64,000 nt of DNA from Nostoc parmelioides FACHB-3921 (GCF_014696625.1 NZ_JACJQL010000028.1:25564-89563); one strand, 5' to 3'. Shown: positions 17,241 to 27,312, counted from the first letter of the stretch. Program-made: numbers and translations. Notes: a model not told the origin generated them from the letters alone.

Positions 17241-18080
17241 TCACAGTTTACCTGTGAACACCCTATCAGCAGGGCCGGTCATGTAAATTCTTTGGTCTAC
17301 TTCTGACCATTCAATTTCCAAGGGGCCACCAGGTAATTCTACAGTGGCGAGGCGATCGCTTCTGCCAGTCAATACCGCCGCTACCAAGGAAGCACAAGCC
17401 CCTGTACCACAAGCTAAAGTGATTCCTGCGCCGCGTTCCCAGACACGCATCTTTAAATAATCACGGCTGACAACTTGAATAAATTCGGTGTTTGTTCGTT
17501 GAGGAAAAGCTGAGTGATGTTCAAATTTAGGGCCGATGGTTTCTAAAGGAATCGCTGCCACATCTTCCACAAAAGTAATACAGTGGGGATTCCCCATGCT
17601 GACACAAGTAACTTGCCAAGTTTGCCCTTCCACCTCTAGGGGTTGGTTAATGACTTTCCCATCCGCAGCACCAAGAGTTGTCGGAATTTCCCCAGCTAGT
17701 AACCGAGGTAAACCCATATCTACCTTGATTTGTCCATCAGGGGTGAGTTGGGGGGTAATCACACCAGCCAAGGTATGAATGCGATAGGTATCTTTATTAC
17801 GAGAAAGACCTTCCAAATCAGCCAGAAATGCAGCTAGACAGCGAATACCGTTACCACACATTTCCGGTTCTGAACCATCGGAATTAAAAATCCGCATGGT
17901 GTAATCAGTACCGTTTTCTCCAGGTAAAGCAAAAATTACACCATCAGCCCCGATACCAAAGTGGCGATCGCACATCTCCACCGCTTTCTCTGGAGTGATT
18001 GCCGGCGTTTTAGAAGCGCGATTATCGATGAGAATAAAATCGTTGCCTAGACCGTGATACTTAGTAAATTCGATTGCCAT
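17241..18080 (-). CDS. dapF: Diaminopimelate epimerase
   Basis: The 279-aa pyridoxal-independent epimerase converts LL- to meso-diaminopimelate for lysine and peptidoglycan. Both catalytic cysteines are in context: EMCGNGIRCLAAF (about residue 76) and ITLACGTGACASLV (about residue 223). The start MAIEFTKYHGLGNDFILIDNR is typical. ATG 18080 is chosen over ATG 18089, three codons upstream, by family fit. It is divergent from hfq. Confidence 0.95.
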   Translation of the reverse strand: MAIEFTKYHGLGNDFILIDNRASKTPAITPEKAVEMCDRHFGIGADGVIFALPGENGTDYTMRIFNSDGSEPEMCGNGIRCLAAFLADLEGLSRNKDTYRIHTLAGVITPQLTPDGQIKVDMGLPRLLAGEIPTTLGAADGKVINQPLEVEGQTWQVTCVSMGNPHCITFVEDVAAIPLETIGPKFEHHSAFPQRTNTEFIQVVSRDYLKMRVWERGAGITLACGTGACASLVAAVLTGRSDRLATVELPGGPLEIEWSEVDQRIYMTGPADRVFTGKL

Positions 18081-18106
18081 TTTTCCCATGATGAATTATC
18101 AATGAT

Positions 18107-18149
18107 TAGGTATTGGGGATTAGGTATCGGGAATTGGGAATTGGGGATT
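18107..18149. repeat. GGGGATT/GGGAATT heptamer repeats
   Basis: Imperfect 7-bp units (GGGATTA, GGGAATT, GGGGATT) fill the dapF-hfq spacer. A similar array follows hfq at 18455-18488. This is typical heptamer repeat spread in heterocystous cyanobacteria. Confidence 0.75.
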
Positions 18150-18238
18150 GATAAGACGACTTAATAATGTCCCAGCCCCTATTCCCTAGCCCCCAGTCCT
18201 CAGTTTCCAATCCCTCAATTATTCCATCATTATCAAAA

Positions 18239-18457
18239 ATGGCTATAACTGAATTTGACACTTCACTACCTAGTATTCGTCAACTACAAAACCTGATTAA
18301 ACAAGCAGCACCAGTAGAAATCAAACTGGTGACAGGAGATGCAATTATAGGTAGGGTTTTATGGCAAGACCCTACCTGTGTATGTGTCGCTGACGAAAAC
18401 AGCCGTCAAACTACTATTTGGAAACAAGCGATCGCTTATTTAAAACCCAAAGGGTAG
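18239..18457 (+). CDS. hfq: Cyanobacterial Hfq
   Basis: The 72-aa Sm-like protein begins MAITEFDTSLPSIRQLQNLI and ends AIAYLKPKG. The Sm1 (VEIKLVTGDAIIGRVLWQD) and Sm2 (QTTIWKQAIAYL) motifs are visible. Cyanobacterial Hfq is known to lack the enterobacterial Sm2 KH pair and, in Synechocystis, to act through the pilus ATPase PilB rather than as a general sRNA chaperone. The frame is open from 18167, but its first 24 codons are repeat sequence. ATG 18239 is the family start. dapF lies divergently upstream, an arrangement recognised in related cyanobacteria. Confidence 0.92.
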   Translation: MAITEFDTSLPSIRQLQNLIKQAAPVEIKLVTGDAIIGRVLWQDPTCVCVADENSRQTTIWKQAIAYLKPKG

Positions 18458-18563
18458 GGATTGGGGACTGGGGATTGGGGATTAGGAAAGAAGTAGACAT
18501 ACCTTAATTTTGTTCGGCTTTACTTAATGCGCGAATTTTGTAGCTTTAGCTTTCCTTCGGAAC

Positions 18564-18610
18564 GCTACCGCGTTCGCCAAAGGCGTTCTCGCAGAGTACC
18601 CATAGGGTAT
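18564..18610 (-). repeat. Dispersed GC-rich repeat, copy 2 (inverted)
   Basis: GCTACCGCGTTCGCCAAAGG...TCTCGCAGAGTACCC is the reverse complement of 14463-14509. It sits between hfq and the stop of the antiporter. Confidence 0.7.
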
Positions 18611-18619
18611 GTTAAATTA

Positions 18620-20941
18620 TTAACCCCGTATCTCTTTCACAGTTTCCGTCTCCTTGGCTTTTACTTGGGGAATCGCTAGGGGTATTGCGTTGACTACGGC
18701 AAATAGAGGCTGTATTTGATTCAGACTTGGGAGGCTACCGCATAGTAGAACTTGGTCGCCAGTCCGCAGGTCAATGTTGTCATTGGGAGAGCGAATAAAT
18801 TTACCGTCTCGCCTTATCGCTTGTACTTTTATACCGCTTTGTACATCCAGTGCCAAATCCTTGAGGGTTTTACCCAAAACGGCGGAGTTACCATCAACGG
18901 CGACCCACTGACAAGCGCTATTTTGTCCGGGAACACCCACCTTACCTTGGGCAAATTCCTCTAACGCTGCTAGTTCTTCATTAGCGCCGACAATCAACAA
19001 GCGATCGCCTGCTGCTAATTTGGTTTGATTGTTGGGATAATCGATTTCTTCACCGTTGGCGCGGCGGATTGCCATTAAGCTTACCCCTGTTAAGTAGCGC
19101 ATATCCGCTTCTTCTAAATTCATCCCAATCAGGGGAGAATCGGCTGGTAGAGCATACCAACGGCGATTTAAATCTTGAGTAGCTTGCTGTAAGTGGCGGG
19201 AAACTTCATCAGCGTTCCGTTCTGGGCGAAAATCTAAGTAATGATCGCTGCGGATTTGCTGCATTTCTTGTTGTAATAAACCTGATGTCCAGCCTACATC
19301 GGTTAATAAGTGAGTCGCCATTTCGATACTGGCTTCAAACTCTGGTTGCACGACTTCCCTCGCTCCCAGTTGATACAGCAACTCAATGTTTTTGTCCTGG
19401 GTGGCGCGAACCACCAAATCTAGTTCAGGACAGAGTTCCAGGGCGCGTTTCACACACAAACGGGTACTCATAGGGTCAGGAAGAGCGATCGCCATACCTT
19501 TGGCATGACTTACCCCTGCTGTTTCTAGAACGTGGAGGCTGACGCAATTACCGTATACATAAGGTATTTCCGCGTCTCGTAACTGTTGAATCCGGCTTTC
19601 TGATTGGTCGATAACGACTACAGGCACGTTGTGTTGCTGCAACAACTTCACCAAATTCTTACCTACTCGTCCATAACCGCACACTACTACATGATCTTGA
19701 AATGGTAGGTCTTCTGATATATCTAATGCTTGACCTTCTCCAGCTATGTAGGGTTTGAGCCAGGGTATAGATTCGGCAAAGTTAAATACTGCTGGCAGTA
19801 CACGTAACACAAATGGGGTAAGCATGAGTGTTACAGCTGTAGTCCCCAATATCAGTAAATATACGCGTCGGGAAACCAACCCCAGTGCCTGTCCCTCACT
19901 GGCTAACACAAAGGAAAACTCCCCAATCTGCGCCAATCCCAAACCAGCGATTAAGGCTGTTTTTAATGGGTAGCGGAATAGTTTGACCAAGGGAGTAATA
20001 ATCAAGAACTTGCCCAAGAAAACTAAAGCTACCAACCCCAGAATTAGTTCTATGTTCTGCAACAAAAACACTGGGTCAATGAGCATCCCAATCGCTGCAA
20101 AGAATAAACTAGCAAAAATATCTCGTAGGGGTTCTACATAGGTCAGGGTTTGGTCGGCATACTCCACCTCAGATATCATTAACCCAGCGACGAAAGCCCC
20201 CATTTCAATTGACAGGCCTAAAGATTCTGTCAGCAGGGCAATACCCAAACACAGCGCCACCACACCTAATAAGAATAGTTCTCGGCTTTCTGTGCGGGCT
20301 AACAGTCGCAATAAAGGCGGTATGACCCAAATCCCCGCCGCCACCGCCCCAGCCGCAAATAGACCAATCCTGACCAAGGCTGTGAGGACGGCCACAACAA
20401 TAACTTCCCCCGGTTCATGCAAAGCAGGTAACACCGCTAGCATTAATCCCAGCGCCAAGTCCTGGACTACCAAAATCCCCAGCATTACTTGACCGTGGGG
20501 CGTTTCCGTTTCGTTACGCTCCATCAAGCACTTGAGAACAACGGCTGTAGATGATAGGGAGAGAATCGACCCTAGAAACACGCCCTTAGCAGGTAAGGCT
20601 CCCCAGGCTCCCGTTAACCCACAAACCAGCACTGTAGTTAAGATTGTCAGGGCAATTTGCAGCCCACCACCACCAAGGGCGATCGCCTTTACTTTTTTCA
20701 ATTCAGCAAAGGAAAATTCTACGCCCAAGGCAAACAACAAGAAAGCAACGCCAAACTGTGCCAGAGTTTCTACTTGAATAACTTCTTTAATCAGCCCCAG
20801 CCCAGCCGGCCCCACCACCATCCCGCCGATGAGATAGCCCAGCAGCACAGGTTGTTTGAGCAACGCCGCAAACAATCCACCACAGGCAGCAACGGCGAGA
20901 ACTGACACTAAATCAACAATTAATCTAAAATCTTCTTGCAC
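18620..20941 (-). CDS. KefB-type cation:proton antiporter with RCK domains
   Basis: The 773-aa CPA2 transporter has an N-terminal Na+/H+ exchanger-like membrane part (about residues 5-385, a dozen hydrophobic helices). A TrkA-N/RCK domain follows (VVVCGYGRVGKNLVKLLQQH, about 415), then two TrkA-C domains (about 585-665 and 675-755). It should move K+ or Na+ against H+ under nucleotide control. Length and domain order are normal. It is transcribed alone. Ion choice cannot be read from sequence. Confidence 0.9.
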   Translation of the reverse strand: MQEDFRLIVDLVSVLAVAACGGLFAALLKQPVLLGYLIGGMVVGPAGLGLIKEVIQVETLAQFGVAFLLFALGVEFSFAELKKVKAIALGGGGLQIALTILTTVLVCGLTGAWGALPAKGVFLGSILSLSSTAVVLKCLMERNETETPHGQVMLGILVVQDLALGLMLAVLPALHEPGEVIVVAVLTALVRIGLFAAGAVAAGIWVIPPLLRLLARTESRELFLLGVVALCLGIALLTESLGLSIEMGAFVAGLMISEVEYADQTLTYVEPLRDIFASLFFAAIGMLIDPVFLLQNIELILGLVALVFLGKFLIITPLVKLFRYPLKTALIAGLGLAQIGEFSFVLASEGQALGLVSRRVYLLILGTTAVTLMLTPFVLRVLPAVFNFAESIPWLKPYIAGEGQALDISEDLPFQDHVVVCGYGRVGKNLVKLLQQHNVPVVVIDQSESRIQQLRDAEIPYVYGNCVSLHVLETAGVSHAKGMAIALPDPMSTRLCVKRALELCPELDLVVRATQDKNIELLYQLGAREVVQPEFEASIEMATHLLTDVGWTSGLLQQEMQQIRSDHYLDFRPERNADEVSRHLQQATQDLNRRWYALPADSPLIGMNLEEADMRYLTGVSLMAIRRANGEEIDYPNNQTKLAAGDRLLIVGANEELAALEEFAQGKVGVPGQNSACQWVAVDGNSAVLGKTLKDLALDVQSGIKVQAIRRDGKFIRSPNDNIDLRTGDQVLLCGSLPSLNQIQPLFAVVNAIPLAIPQVKAKETETVKEIRG

Positions 20942-21298
20942 CAGTTTTTCTAAGAACTATTAAGACCTATTAACTTTAGAATACAAATTTTTAACTATCT
21001 GGGGGAAGGGAACTGTACCAGGGCAACAAAATTTATGTATTTTTCTTAAGTTAGGACTGATGCACGCAGATTTTTTGTTGAGATTGGGTGTGGGGGTGTA
21101 GGGGTGTAAGGGTTTAGGGTTTTAAACATTCATGTGTAAGTTCTATAAGTTTTAGCCCTAGAAATTTACAAACTCTTGTTCAAATTATTTCATATACATA
21201 ATATATGCTGAACTAAATATTAATATATCTAATATTCTGTTGTTCCAAACCTACAGGGAGTTTCCAACCAAAATTTATACCCCTACACCCCTACACCC
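20942..21298. other. Intergenic region with F2 repeats
   Basis: This 357-bp spacer holds F2 copy c (21051-21130) and a TACCCCTACACCCCTACACCCC tract (about 21280-21300) that runs into the stop of the thioesterase. No gene is seen. Confidence 0.5.
21051..21130 (+). repeat. Dispersed element F2, copy c
   Basis: TTAGGACTGATGCACGCAG, TTTTTTGTTGAGAT and GGTGTAGGGGTGTAAGGG match copy b at 17137-17200 in the same orientation. Confidence 0.75.
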
Positions 21299-22057
21299 CT
21301 AAATTCCAGACAAATACTTAGCCAATTGTTCGAGTACAAGAGATTGAGCAGAGTGTAGAAAAAAGTGGTCGCCGGGGAACATATGTAAGTTAAAGTCAGC
21401 TTTTGTTTGTTCTCGCCATGCTTGCAATTCATCACCAGTAACTTCTGAATCTTGTAATCCGCCAAAAACTGTAATGGGACATTCTAAAGGTAATTCAGGA
21501 GTATAAGTATAAGTTTCTAAAACTGCAAAATCAGCCCGTAAAATCGGTAAAAATAGCTGCATTAGTTCTGCATTCTCTAATACTGTCGATGGTGTACCGT
21601 TGAGATGGCGTAGTTCTTCTATAAAAGCTGGTTCGGGTAGATTATGAATAGGTGGATGTAAATCGGGAATGTGTGGGGGGCGACGACCGGATATGAACAA
21701 GTTAACGGGGTGAGTATCATACTGTTTTTGCAGGAAACGCGCTACCTCAAAACTGACCAAGCCACCCATGCTATGTCCCAGGAAGGCAAAGGGCTTGTTT
21801 AAATATGGGTAGATAGCGGAGGCGATCGCCTCCACAAGCGGTTCCATCTTGTGAAAAGGCGCTAACTGCATTTGTCTTCCTCGCCCAGGAAGTTCAATAG
21901 CACAAACCTCTACAGATGCAGGTAGATAATTTGGCCAAGTGCGAAAAATAAAAGAACTACCACCCGCATAAGGAAAGCAAAATAAACGCGAAGCCGCTAC
22001 AGGATTTGGCTTGGGACAAATCACCCAAGAGTTGTAACTTGATGTGTTGGTTTTCAT
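21299..22057 (-). CDS. Type II thioesterase (GrsT/RifR family)
   Basis: The 252-aa alpha/beta hydrolase is of the stand-alone type that clears wrong or stalled acyl groups from PKS/NRPS carrier domains. It has FCFPYAGGSSFIFRTW, the nucleophile elbow LGHSMGGLVSFEV (Ser near 96), an Asp in GGLQDSEV and the late GDHFFLHS. ATG 22057 is used; a GTG one codon earlier is possible. It is the last gene of the minus-strand block after the RND permease and is the only thioesterase in the window, so it probably serves the 31-61 kb assembly line. Its stop codon lies in a CACCCCTA repeat, so the last residues may be repeat-defined. Confidence 0.88.
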   Translation of the reverse strand: MKTNTSSYNSWVICPKPNPVAASRLFCFPYAGGSSFIFRTWPNYLPASVEVCAIELPGRGRQMQLAPFHKMEPLVEAIASAIYPYLNKPFAFLGHSMGGLVSFEVARFLQKQYDTHPVNLFISGRRPPHIPDLHPPIHNLPEPAFIEELRHLNGTPSTVLENAELMQLFLPILRADFAVLETYTYTPELPLECPITVFGGLQDSEVTGDELQAWREQTKADFNLHMFPGDHFFLHSAQSLVLEQLAKYLSGI

Positions 22058-22182
22058 CACGTTGAATGATCTTGGATTTTTTCTAAATAAAATTATTGTA
22101 GAGAAGTTAAACTCCTCTACAAATAGAAAGTGAGAAATTATTGATAATTAATTGTGTAAGGTTAATTCCTTCATCTTTTTGA

Positions 22183-25100
22183 TTATTGTTCAAGTGATTT
22201 TTTTGAATCCTTGACCAATGAACGTTGCAGCAACAAATATACCGAAGGGACAAAATATAAAGCAATTAAAGTAGCTCCCCCTAATCCACCGACAATGGTA
22301 ATGGCAAGTGGTGGCCAAAAACCACTGGTATCTAATAATAGGGGTGTAAATCCAATAATAGTAGTTAAAGTAGTTGCAATGACATGACGGGTGGAACGGA
22401 TGACTACTTTTCTGGCTGCATAGCGATCGCCTTGACGGGCTTTGGGGTCATGGTTAAGGGAACTCAGAACAACAATTGAATCGTTGACGGCAACACCAAT
22501 CAAACCAATCATGCCTAAAATTGCCGTAAATCCAAAAGGATAATTAAACAAAGCTAACGATCCCAATCCTAAACCCATCGATAAAATAGCAACCACTAAA
22601 ATAATGCTTGCCAACCGAAAAGAACTAAAAGTTAGTACTAAACTGGCGATCATCATAATCATTAACACCCCAACGGTAGAGATGAGGTTACTTAAAGCAT
22701 CACCCCGTTCTCCTTCTTCTCCGCCAAAATCCCAAGAATAACCAGAGGGTAGGGTAAAGTTACTTGCTGTTAAACGATCTTGAAAGTCATTCTGTACCTG
22801 CGCTGCTAGCATTCCTGCGGGAATAAAGCCCTGTACAGTATTAACTCTTTTGCCATTGCGGCGAGAAATCGTCACCACATCTGGAACAATTTCCACGTTA
22901 CCAACCGCAGATAAGGGAACAACCCTATTACCAGACTGGTTTGAGTTTCCTGGAGATAAAAGGGTTGATGAAGCAATATCTCCTAAATTTCCTCGTTCTG
23001 ATTCTAAACTACGTACCCGTACTGGTAATTCTTCCGTCCCCTCGAAAATCGAACCCCCAACAATTCCCTCTAAGTTGGTGTCCAATTGTCTAGCAACGGT
23101 GGTTTTGTCTAATCCTGCTAAACGCAGTTGTTCTTCATCTAGGTTTAATGCCAACTTCGGTAAGGTTTCGGTTAAATTAGCGCGGGTATGGATGACATTG
23201 GGTGTTTTGGCCAATTCAGCTCGCAGTTGATCTCCTAACTCTCGTAATCGATCTAAATCAGCTCCATAAACTCGCAGTTCAATGGGTGCGTCAAAGGGTG
23301 GGCCTTGTTCTAACTGTCGGACAATAATTTGGGCTGCGGGAAAGGCTTGATCAAGTTCTTGTTGTAAGGTTCGGATTAAGGAACCAGACTTGACATTTTT
23401 CTGAAGTTGAACCAGACCCTGAGCATAATTAGGAGAATTTTCCCGATTTTGAATCACATTGTAATAAAAAGGTGGCGCACTTTTGCCGATAAACCATTGA
23501 ACATCGGCAATTTCGGGATGGCGTAACATCAATTCTCGCGCTTGAGTCACTTGGGACTGTGTTTGTTGCAAAGAAGCTTGAATGGGCAATTCAAAATTTA
23601 AATAAAATTGACCGCGATCTGTGGGGGGGAAAAATTGCTGCTCCAGATTAGCCAAGGACATAAAGCCCCACAACGGTAGGATCAAGCTTAAAGCTATGCT
23701 CAATAAGGGTCGGCTGAAAGTGCGATCCAGACTCCAACTGTAAAATTGGCCTAAGTGATGGTGAGAAAAGCCCACTTGCCACCAACTTCCTGATACTGGT
23801 GTGGGCTTCCAATAATGTAACCGACCTGCTAAAGCGGGAATCACTGTTAGAGCTAAAAATAAAGAACTAACTAGGGCGAGAATTACAGTTACTCCAATAG
23901 TTCCCGTAAACTCCCCCGTTCCCCCAGGTGCAGTGGCGATCGGTACAAAAGCCAGAACACTGGTAAATGTCGATGCCAATAAGGGAGAAAAGATTTCCCG
24001 GACAGTAGTAGCAACCGCTTTTTTAGGTGTTAGTCCTTCTCGTAAATAAATTTGAACTTCATCTACAACGATAATGGCGTTATCAATTAACAGTCCCAAG
24101 GCAATAATCAGACCAGTCACAGAAATTTGATGTAGCGGCACCCCTAAAAGCTTCATGCTACCGAAGACCATGAAAACAGACAGAGGTAAAGCAGAACCAA
24201 CAATTAACGAAGACTTCCAGCCCATCATGACTAGGGTAATGCCAACCACCAAAACAGCTCCAGTGATTAAATTCATTAACACTTCGTTGAGACGCTGTTC
24301 TACGTAATGACTTTGGTCAAATAGTATTTGCAGACCAACGCCCTTTGGTAATTGTTGCTGAAATTTCTTCAAGGTTGTGTTGGCGATCGCTGCCCAAGCA
24401 TCCAAACGCTGTTCTGATTCAACGAACGCAGAGATGGCGATCGCTCGACGACCATTAACTAAAGCTAATTCTCTAGGGGGATCTAAAATTCCCTTTTTAA
24501 TCTGAGCAATATCTCCTAGTCGTACTACATTGCTGGAGTTACCCGATTGAATTGATAAGCGATTGAGACGGTCAAGAGAATCAAGTTCTCCATTAATTTC
24601 TAATAATAAATTACTTTGGTTGCTCCGCAGTTGCCCTGCCGCAACTTTAGCATCACTCTGTAAAATTTGTTGAGAAAGAGATTGTATTGTTAACCCTAAA
24701 TTCGTTAGTTGTTTTGGGTTTACCTCAATGGTAATTTCTTCTTGGGGGGTACCAAACTGCTCGACCTTTTCTGTTCCCCCAATCAAACGTAATTGATCGT
24801 CTAATTCTTGCGCCCAACGGCTTAAAATTGCATAATTTGGGGCGGATTCCAAATCCCAAGTCAAAGCGACAATTAAAGCATTAGCTTTAGGTTTCGATTG
24901 TTCAAATTTAGGAGTTGCGGCACCTGAAGGCAATAGGGGAATCGTATCATTGATTTTAGCCCGCACCCGTGACCAAACAGGATCGACATCGTTGATTGTT
25001 TCGTTTAACTCAACTGTAATGCTGGAGAATCCCAGACGTGAGGTGGATTCAATATTATTAATTTCTTCTACTTCAAATAGGGATTGTTCTAATTTATCGG

Positions 25101-25284
25101 TGATTAGGGTTTCGACCCGTTCTGGTGCCGCACCTGGAAAACTCGTTGTAATCACCGCAAATCGGGGAGTAATTTCTGGATCTTCAATGCGAGGTAAACT
25201 AAAAAAGGAAGATAAGCCCCAAACAGCGATCGCTAAAACTGTTAATATTAGTAGCCGGACATTCTGATAAAAAAGATTGTTCAT
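22183..25284 (-). CDS. RND-family efflux permease (AcrB/HAE-1 type)
   Basis: The 1033-aa protein has the usual RND plan: TM1, a large periplasmic loop, TM2-7, a second loop and TM8-12. The TM4 proton-relay region reads GLLIDNAIIVVDEV, keeping one Asp while the second position is Asn. TM10 reads GLIGVAVNDSIVVL. Early sequence (PRIEDPEITPRFAVITTSFPGA) and length match HAE-1 permeases. It should form a tripartite pump with the adaptor encoded 238 bp upstream and an outer-membrane TolC-like channel not present here. The type II thioesterase follows at 122 bp, suggesting lipid/peptide export linked to the nearby cluster (inference). Confidence 0.92.
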   Translation of the reverse strand: MNNLFYQNVRLLILTVLAIAVWGLSSFFSLPRIEDPEITPRFAVITTSFPGAAPERVETLITDKLEQSLFEVEEINNIESTSRLGFSSITVELNETINDVDPVWSRVRAKINDTIPLLPSGAATPKFEQSKPKANALIVALTWDLESAPNYAILSRWAQELDDQLRLIGGTEKVEQFGTPQEEITIEVNPKQLTNLGLTIQSLSQQILQSDAKVAAGQLRSNQSNLLLEINGELDSLDRLNRLSIQSGNSSNVVRLGDIAQIKKGILDPPRELALVNGRRAIAISAFVESEQRLDAWAAIANTTLKKFQQQLPKGVGLQILFDQSHYVEQRLNEVLMNLITGAVLVVGITLVMMGWKSSLIVGSALPLSVFMVFGSMKLLGVPLHQISVTGLIIALGLLIDNAIIVVDEVQIYLREGLTPKKAVATTVREIFSPLLASTFTSVLAFVPIATAPGGTGEFTGTIGVTVILALVSSLFLALTVIPALAGRLHYWKPTPVSGSWWQVGFSHHHLGQFYSWSLDRTFSRPLLSIALSLILPLWGFMSLANLEQQFFPPTDRGQFYLNFELPIQASLQQTQSQVTQARELMLRHPEIADVQWFIGKSAPPFYYNVIQNRENSPNYAQGLVQLQKNVKSGSLIRTLQQELDQAFPAAQIIVRQLEQGPPFDAPIELRVYGADLDRLRELGDQLRAELAKTPNVIHTRANLTETLPKLALNLDEEQLRLAGLDKTTVARQLDTNLEGIVGGSIFEGTEELPVRVRSLESERGNLGDIASSTLLSPGNSNQSGNRVVPLSAVGNVEIVPDVVTISRRNGKRVNTVQGFIPAGMLAAQVQNDFQDRLTASNFTLPSGYSWDFGGEEGERGDALSNLISTVGVLMIMMIASLVLTFSSFRLASIILVVAILSMGLGLGSLALFNYPFGFTAILGMIGLIGVAVNDSIVVLSSLNHDPKARQGDRYAARKVVIRSTRHVIATTLTTIIGFTPLLLDTSGFWPPLAITIVGGLGGATLIALYFVPSVYLLLQRSLVKDSKKSLEQ

Positions 25285-25522
25285 AGGATATTTTTATAGG
25301 AGAAAGTTAGGTTTAAAACCTCGCCCCTAGTGGGCGTTCGCGTTAGCGTCTCGTCAGAGAAAAAATCCTTGTTTCCCAATGTAGGTAGAAACCCCAACGC
25401 CACTTGCTATATGCCGGGGAACCCGTCCACCGCAGTGGCTCCCCCTTGTGGGTGGCTGTCTTTAATTTTGAATTTTGAATTTTGTTCGCCCTTGGCGTTC
25501 CCGCAGGGTATTTTGAATTGAT
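25285..25522. other. Spacer with repeats between adaptor and permease
   Basis: The 238 bp hold dispersed repeat fragments (about 25330-25360, and GTTCGCCCTTGGCGTTCCCG at 25485-25504). No gene is seen. The two transport genes are probably still co-transcribed. Confidence 0.4.
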
Positions 25523-27055
25523 TCATTTGGAACGCCCTATTGAGATAGGACGCACCTTTTGGCCAGGAACCAGCCGATTTGTGCCATTAGTAATAATTTG
25601 TTCATCACCTTCTAGGGTTCCTCTTACCAAAACCCGTTCGCCGTCAGTATAAAGAACTTCTACATCCTGACGTTCTACTTCAAAGCCTCCGGGAACTGTT
25701 CCTAAAATGTAGACAGACCACAACCCCCGTATACCACGTACTAATGCTGTTGTTGGCAGCCAATAACCGGAAGTTGATATCTTTTGTTTTAGTTGCCAAT
25801 TGACGATTTGCCCTGCTGTTAAAGTTTTACTGGCAGCATCTTCCAATTTTAAAACTATGGTTATGGTACGAGTAGCTTTGTCTAGTTCTGGTAAGAAGGA
25901 ATCAACCTTTGCCCGATAGGATTTTTGACCCACCTGTATTGATTGAACTTCCCCGATTTTAATTTGAGAGGCGAGGGATGCGGGAATGCCTATATGGGCT
26001 TTCACCTGTTCTACTTGAACCAGACGGACGATCGCTTGTCCACTAGAAACGGCTGTACCTAGATCAAGATAACGCTGAGAAACTTTACCAGAAAAAGGAG
26101 CTTTGAGAACACTTTTTTCTAAATCAAGCTCTAAACTGGCTAGACGGCTTTGTAATTGTTTGAGGGCGGCTTTTTGAGCCTCAATCACTTCTGAACGAGT
26201 TCCGGCTAATAATTCATTGAGCTGACTTTGGGCTTGTTTTACCCTAGCCTGTTGAGCTGTAATCACTTCTGAGCGAGTTCCGGCTAATAATTCATCCAGT
26301 TGACTTTGGGCTTGTTTTACCCTAGCTTGTTGACTATTAACATCGGTAATCGCTTCGTCAAATTGTTCACGAGCGATCGCTCCTTGATTATAAAGGGCTT
26401 CTCGTCGCTTACTTTTAGAGCGTGCTAATTCTAACTGTTCCTGTAAATTATTGACATTAGCCTGTGCTGAGGCGATCGTTTGTATCCGAGGCCCTGATTG
26501 CATTTCCTTGAGTAGCGCCTGTTCTTGCGCTAGTTTAGCTCTCGCTGTCTCAATGGTTTCTGCCCTGGGCCCAGCTTGCAACTCTCTCAATTGGAACAGT
26601 GCCTGTTGCTTTTGAGCCAATAATTCTTGCTTTTGAGCCATCAACTGACTGGTATCTAAACGGGCTAAGGGAGTACCTGCACTCACCCATTGTCCTGCTT
26701 CTACCGTAAGTTGGGCAACTTTACCAGCCCGTTCAAATCCTAAACTACTAGTATTTTGGGCAACGATTTCTCCCGTATAGGTACGAGACTGCTGATAAGA
26801 ACTGGCAGCAACTAGATTATCCACTTCCACGGGCAGGAAATTTTGATTTTCTGCTATTGCAGAACTAATGGGTTCTAGTGTTTGACGAATTGAACCCAGC
26901 CAAAAACCCAATCCTAGCAAGAGTAGGCTACTTAGACATAATCCCCAAGAAAACCTCAAAGAGCTTTTAGGAGTTTTATTGTGTTCAACAGAGGAGGCAG
27001 CAATCTCTAGAGTTTCTTCCGGTGATGAACATGAAGCAGGATTGGTATCTTGCAT
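25523..27055 (-). CDS. RND adaptor (HlyD/AcrA family membrane fusion protein)
   Basis: The 510-aa periplasmic adaptor has an N-terminal cytoplasmic tail with one TM (LRFSWGLCLSSLLLLGLGFWLG), a lipoyl half (GKVAQLTVEAGQWVSAGTPLARLD), and a long coiled-coil hairpin of about 170 residues. The second lipoyl half (LKAPFSGKVSQRYLDLGTAVSSG) and the barrel and membrane-proximal domains follow. The hairpin contains a 26-residue unit (QQARVKQAQSQL and so on) repeated twice in tandem, copied at DNA level. This makes the protein longer than most AcrA-type adaptors (about 380-400 aa). It partners the RND permease just downstream. Confidence 0.9.
   Translation of the reverse strand: MQDTNPASCSSPEETLEIAASSVEHNKTPKSSLRFSWGLCLSSLLLLGLGFWLGSIRQTLEPISSAIAENQNFLPVEVDNLVAASSYQQSRTYTGEIVAQNTSSLGFERAGKVAQLTVEAGQWVSAGTPLARLDTSQLMAQKQELLAQKQQALFQLRELQAGPRAETIETARAKLAQEQALLKEMQSGPRIQTIASAQANVNNLQEQLELARSKSKRREALYNQGAIAREQFDEAITDVNSQQARVKQAQSQLDELLAGTRSEVITAQQARVKQAQSQLNELLAGTRSEVIEAQKAALKQLQSRLASLELDLEKSVLKAPFSGKVSQRYLDLGTAVSSGQAIVRLVQVEQVKAHIGIPASLASQIKIGEVQSIQVGQKSYRAKVDSFLPELDKATRTITIVLKLEDAASKTLTAGQIVNWQLKQKISTSGYWLPTTALVRGIRGLWSVYILGTVPGGFEVERQDVEVLYTDGERVLVRGTLEGDEQIITNGTNRLVPGQKVRPISIGRSK
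26183..26338. repeat. 78-bp tandem duplication inside the adaptor gene
   Basis: Units 26183-26260 and 26261-26338 are nearly identical and in frame, so 26 codons of the coiled-coil hairpin are doubled. Both start AATCACTTCTGA on the plus strand. Confidence 0.88.
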
Positions 27056-27171
27056 ATTAACTATTTTCCTAAAGCACTATCTGAAGGTTATTATCACTAT
27101 CATCTCCTTAGGTCTTAATTACGCAGGAAATATTGCCCATTGCCCCTGGATGAATTTCCATACTTACCCAT

Positions 27172-27303
27172 GAAAACTAAAAATCAAGGGTTTGGACAAG
27201 GATATAGAGGTACGGAAATAAGGGATGTAAATGTTGAAAACCCTCACACCCCTATACCCTTACACCCTTACACCCAGCCTCAATAGACAGCCTGAGTACC
27301 TAA
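27172..27303 (-). repeat. Dispersed element F2, copy d
   Basis: One end reads GAAAACTAAAAATCAAGGG. The other holds CACACCCCTATACCCTTACACC then CCTCAATAGACAGCCTGAG. The inverse of this matches copies b and c. It fills the spacer between the adaptor and the PEP-CTERM gene at 27313. Confidence 0.75.
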
Positions 27304-27312
27304 GTCCTGAAT

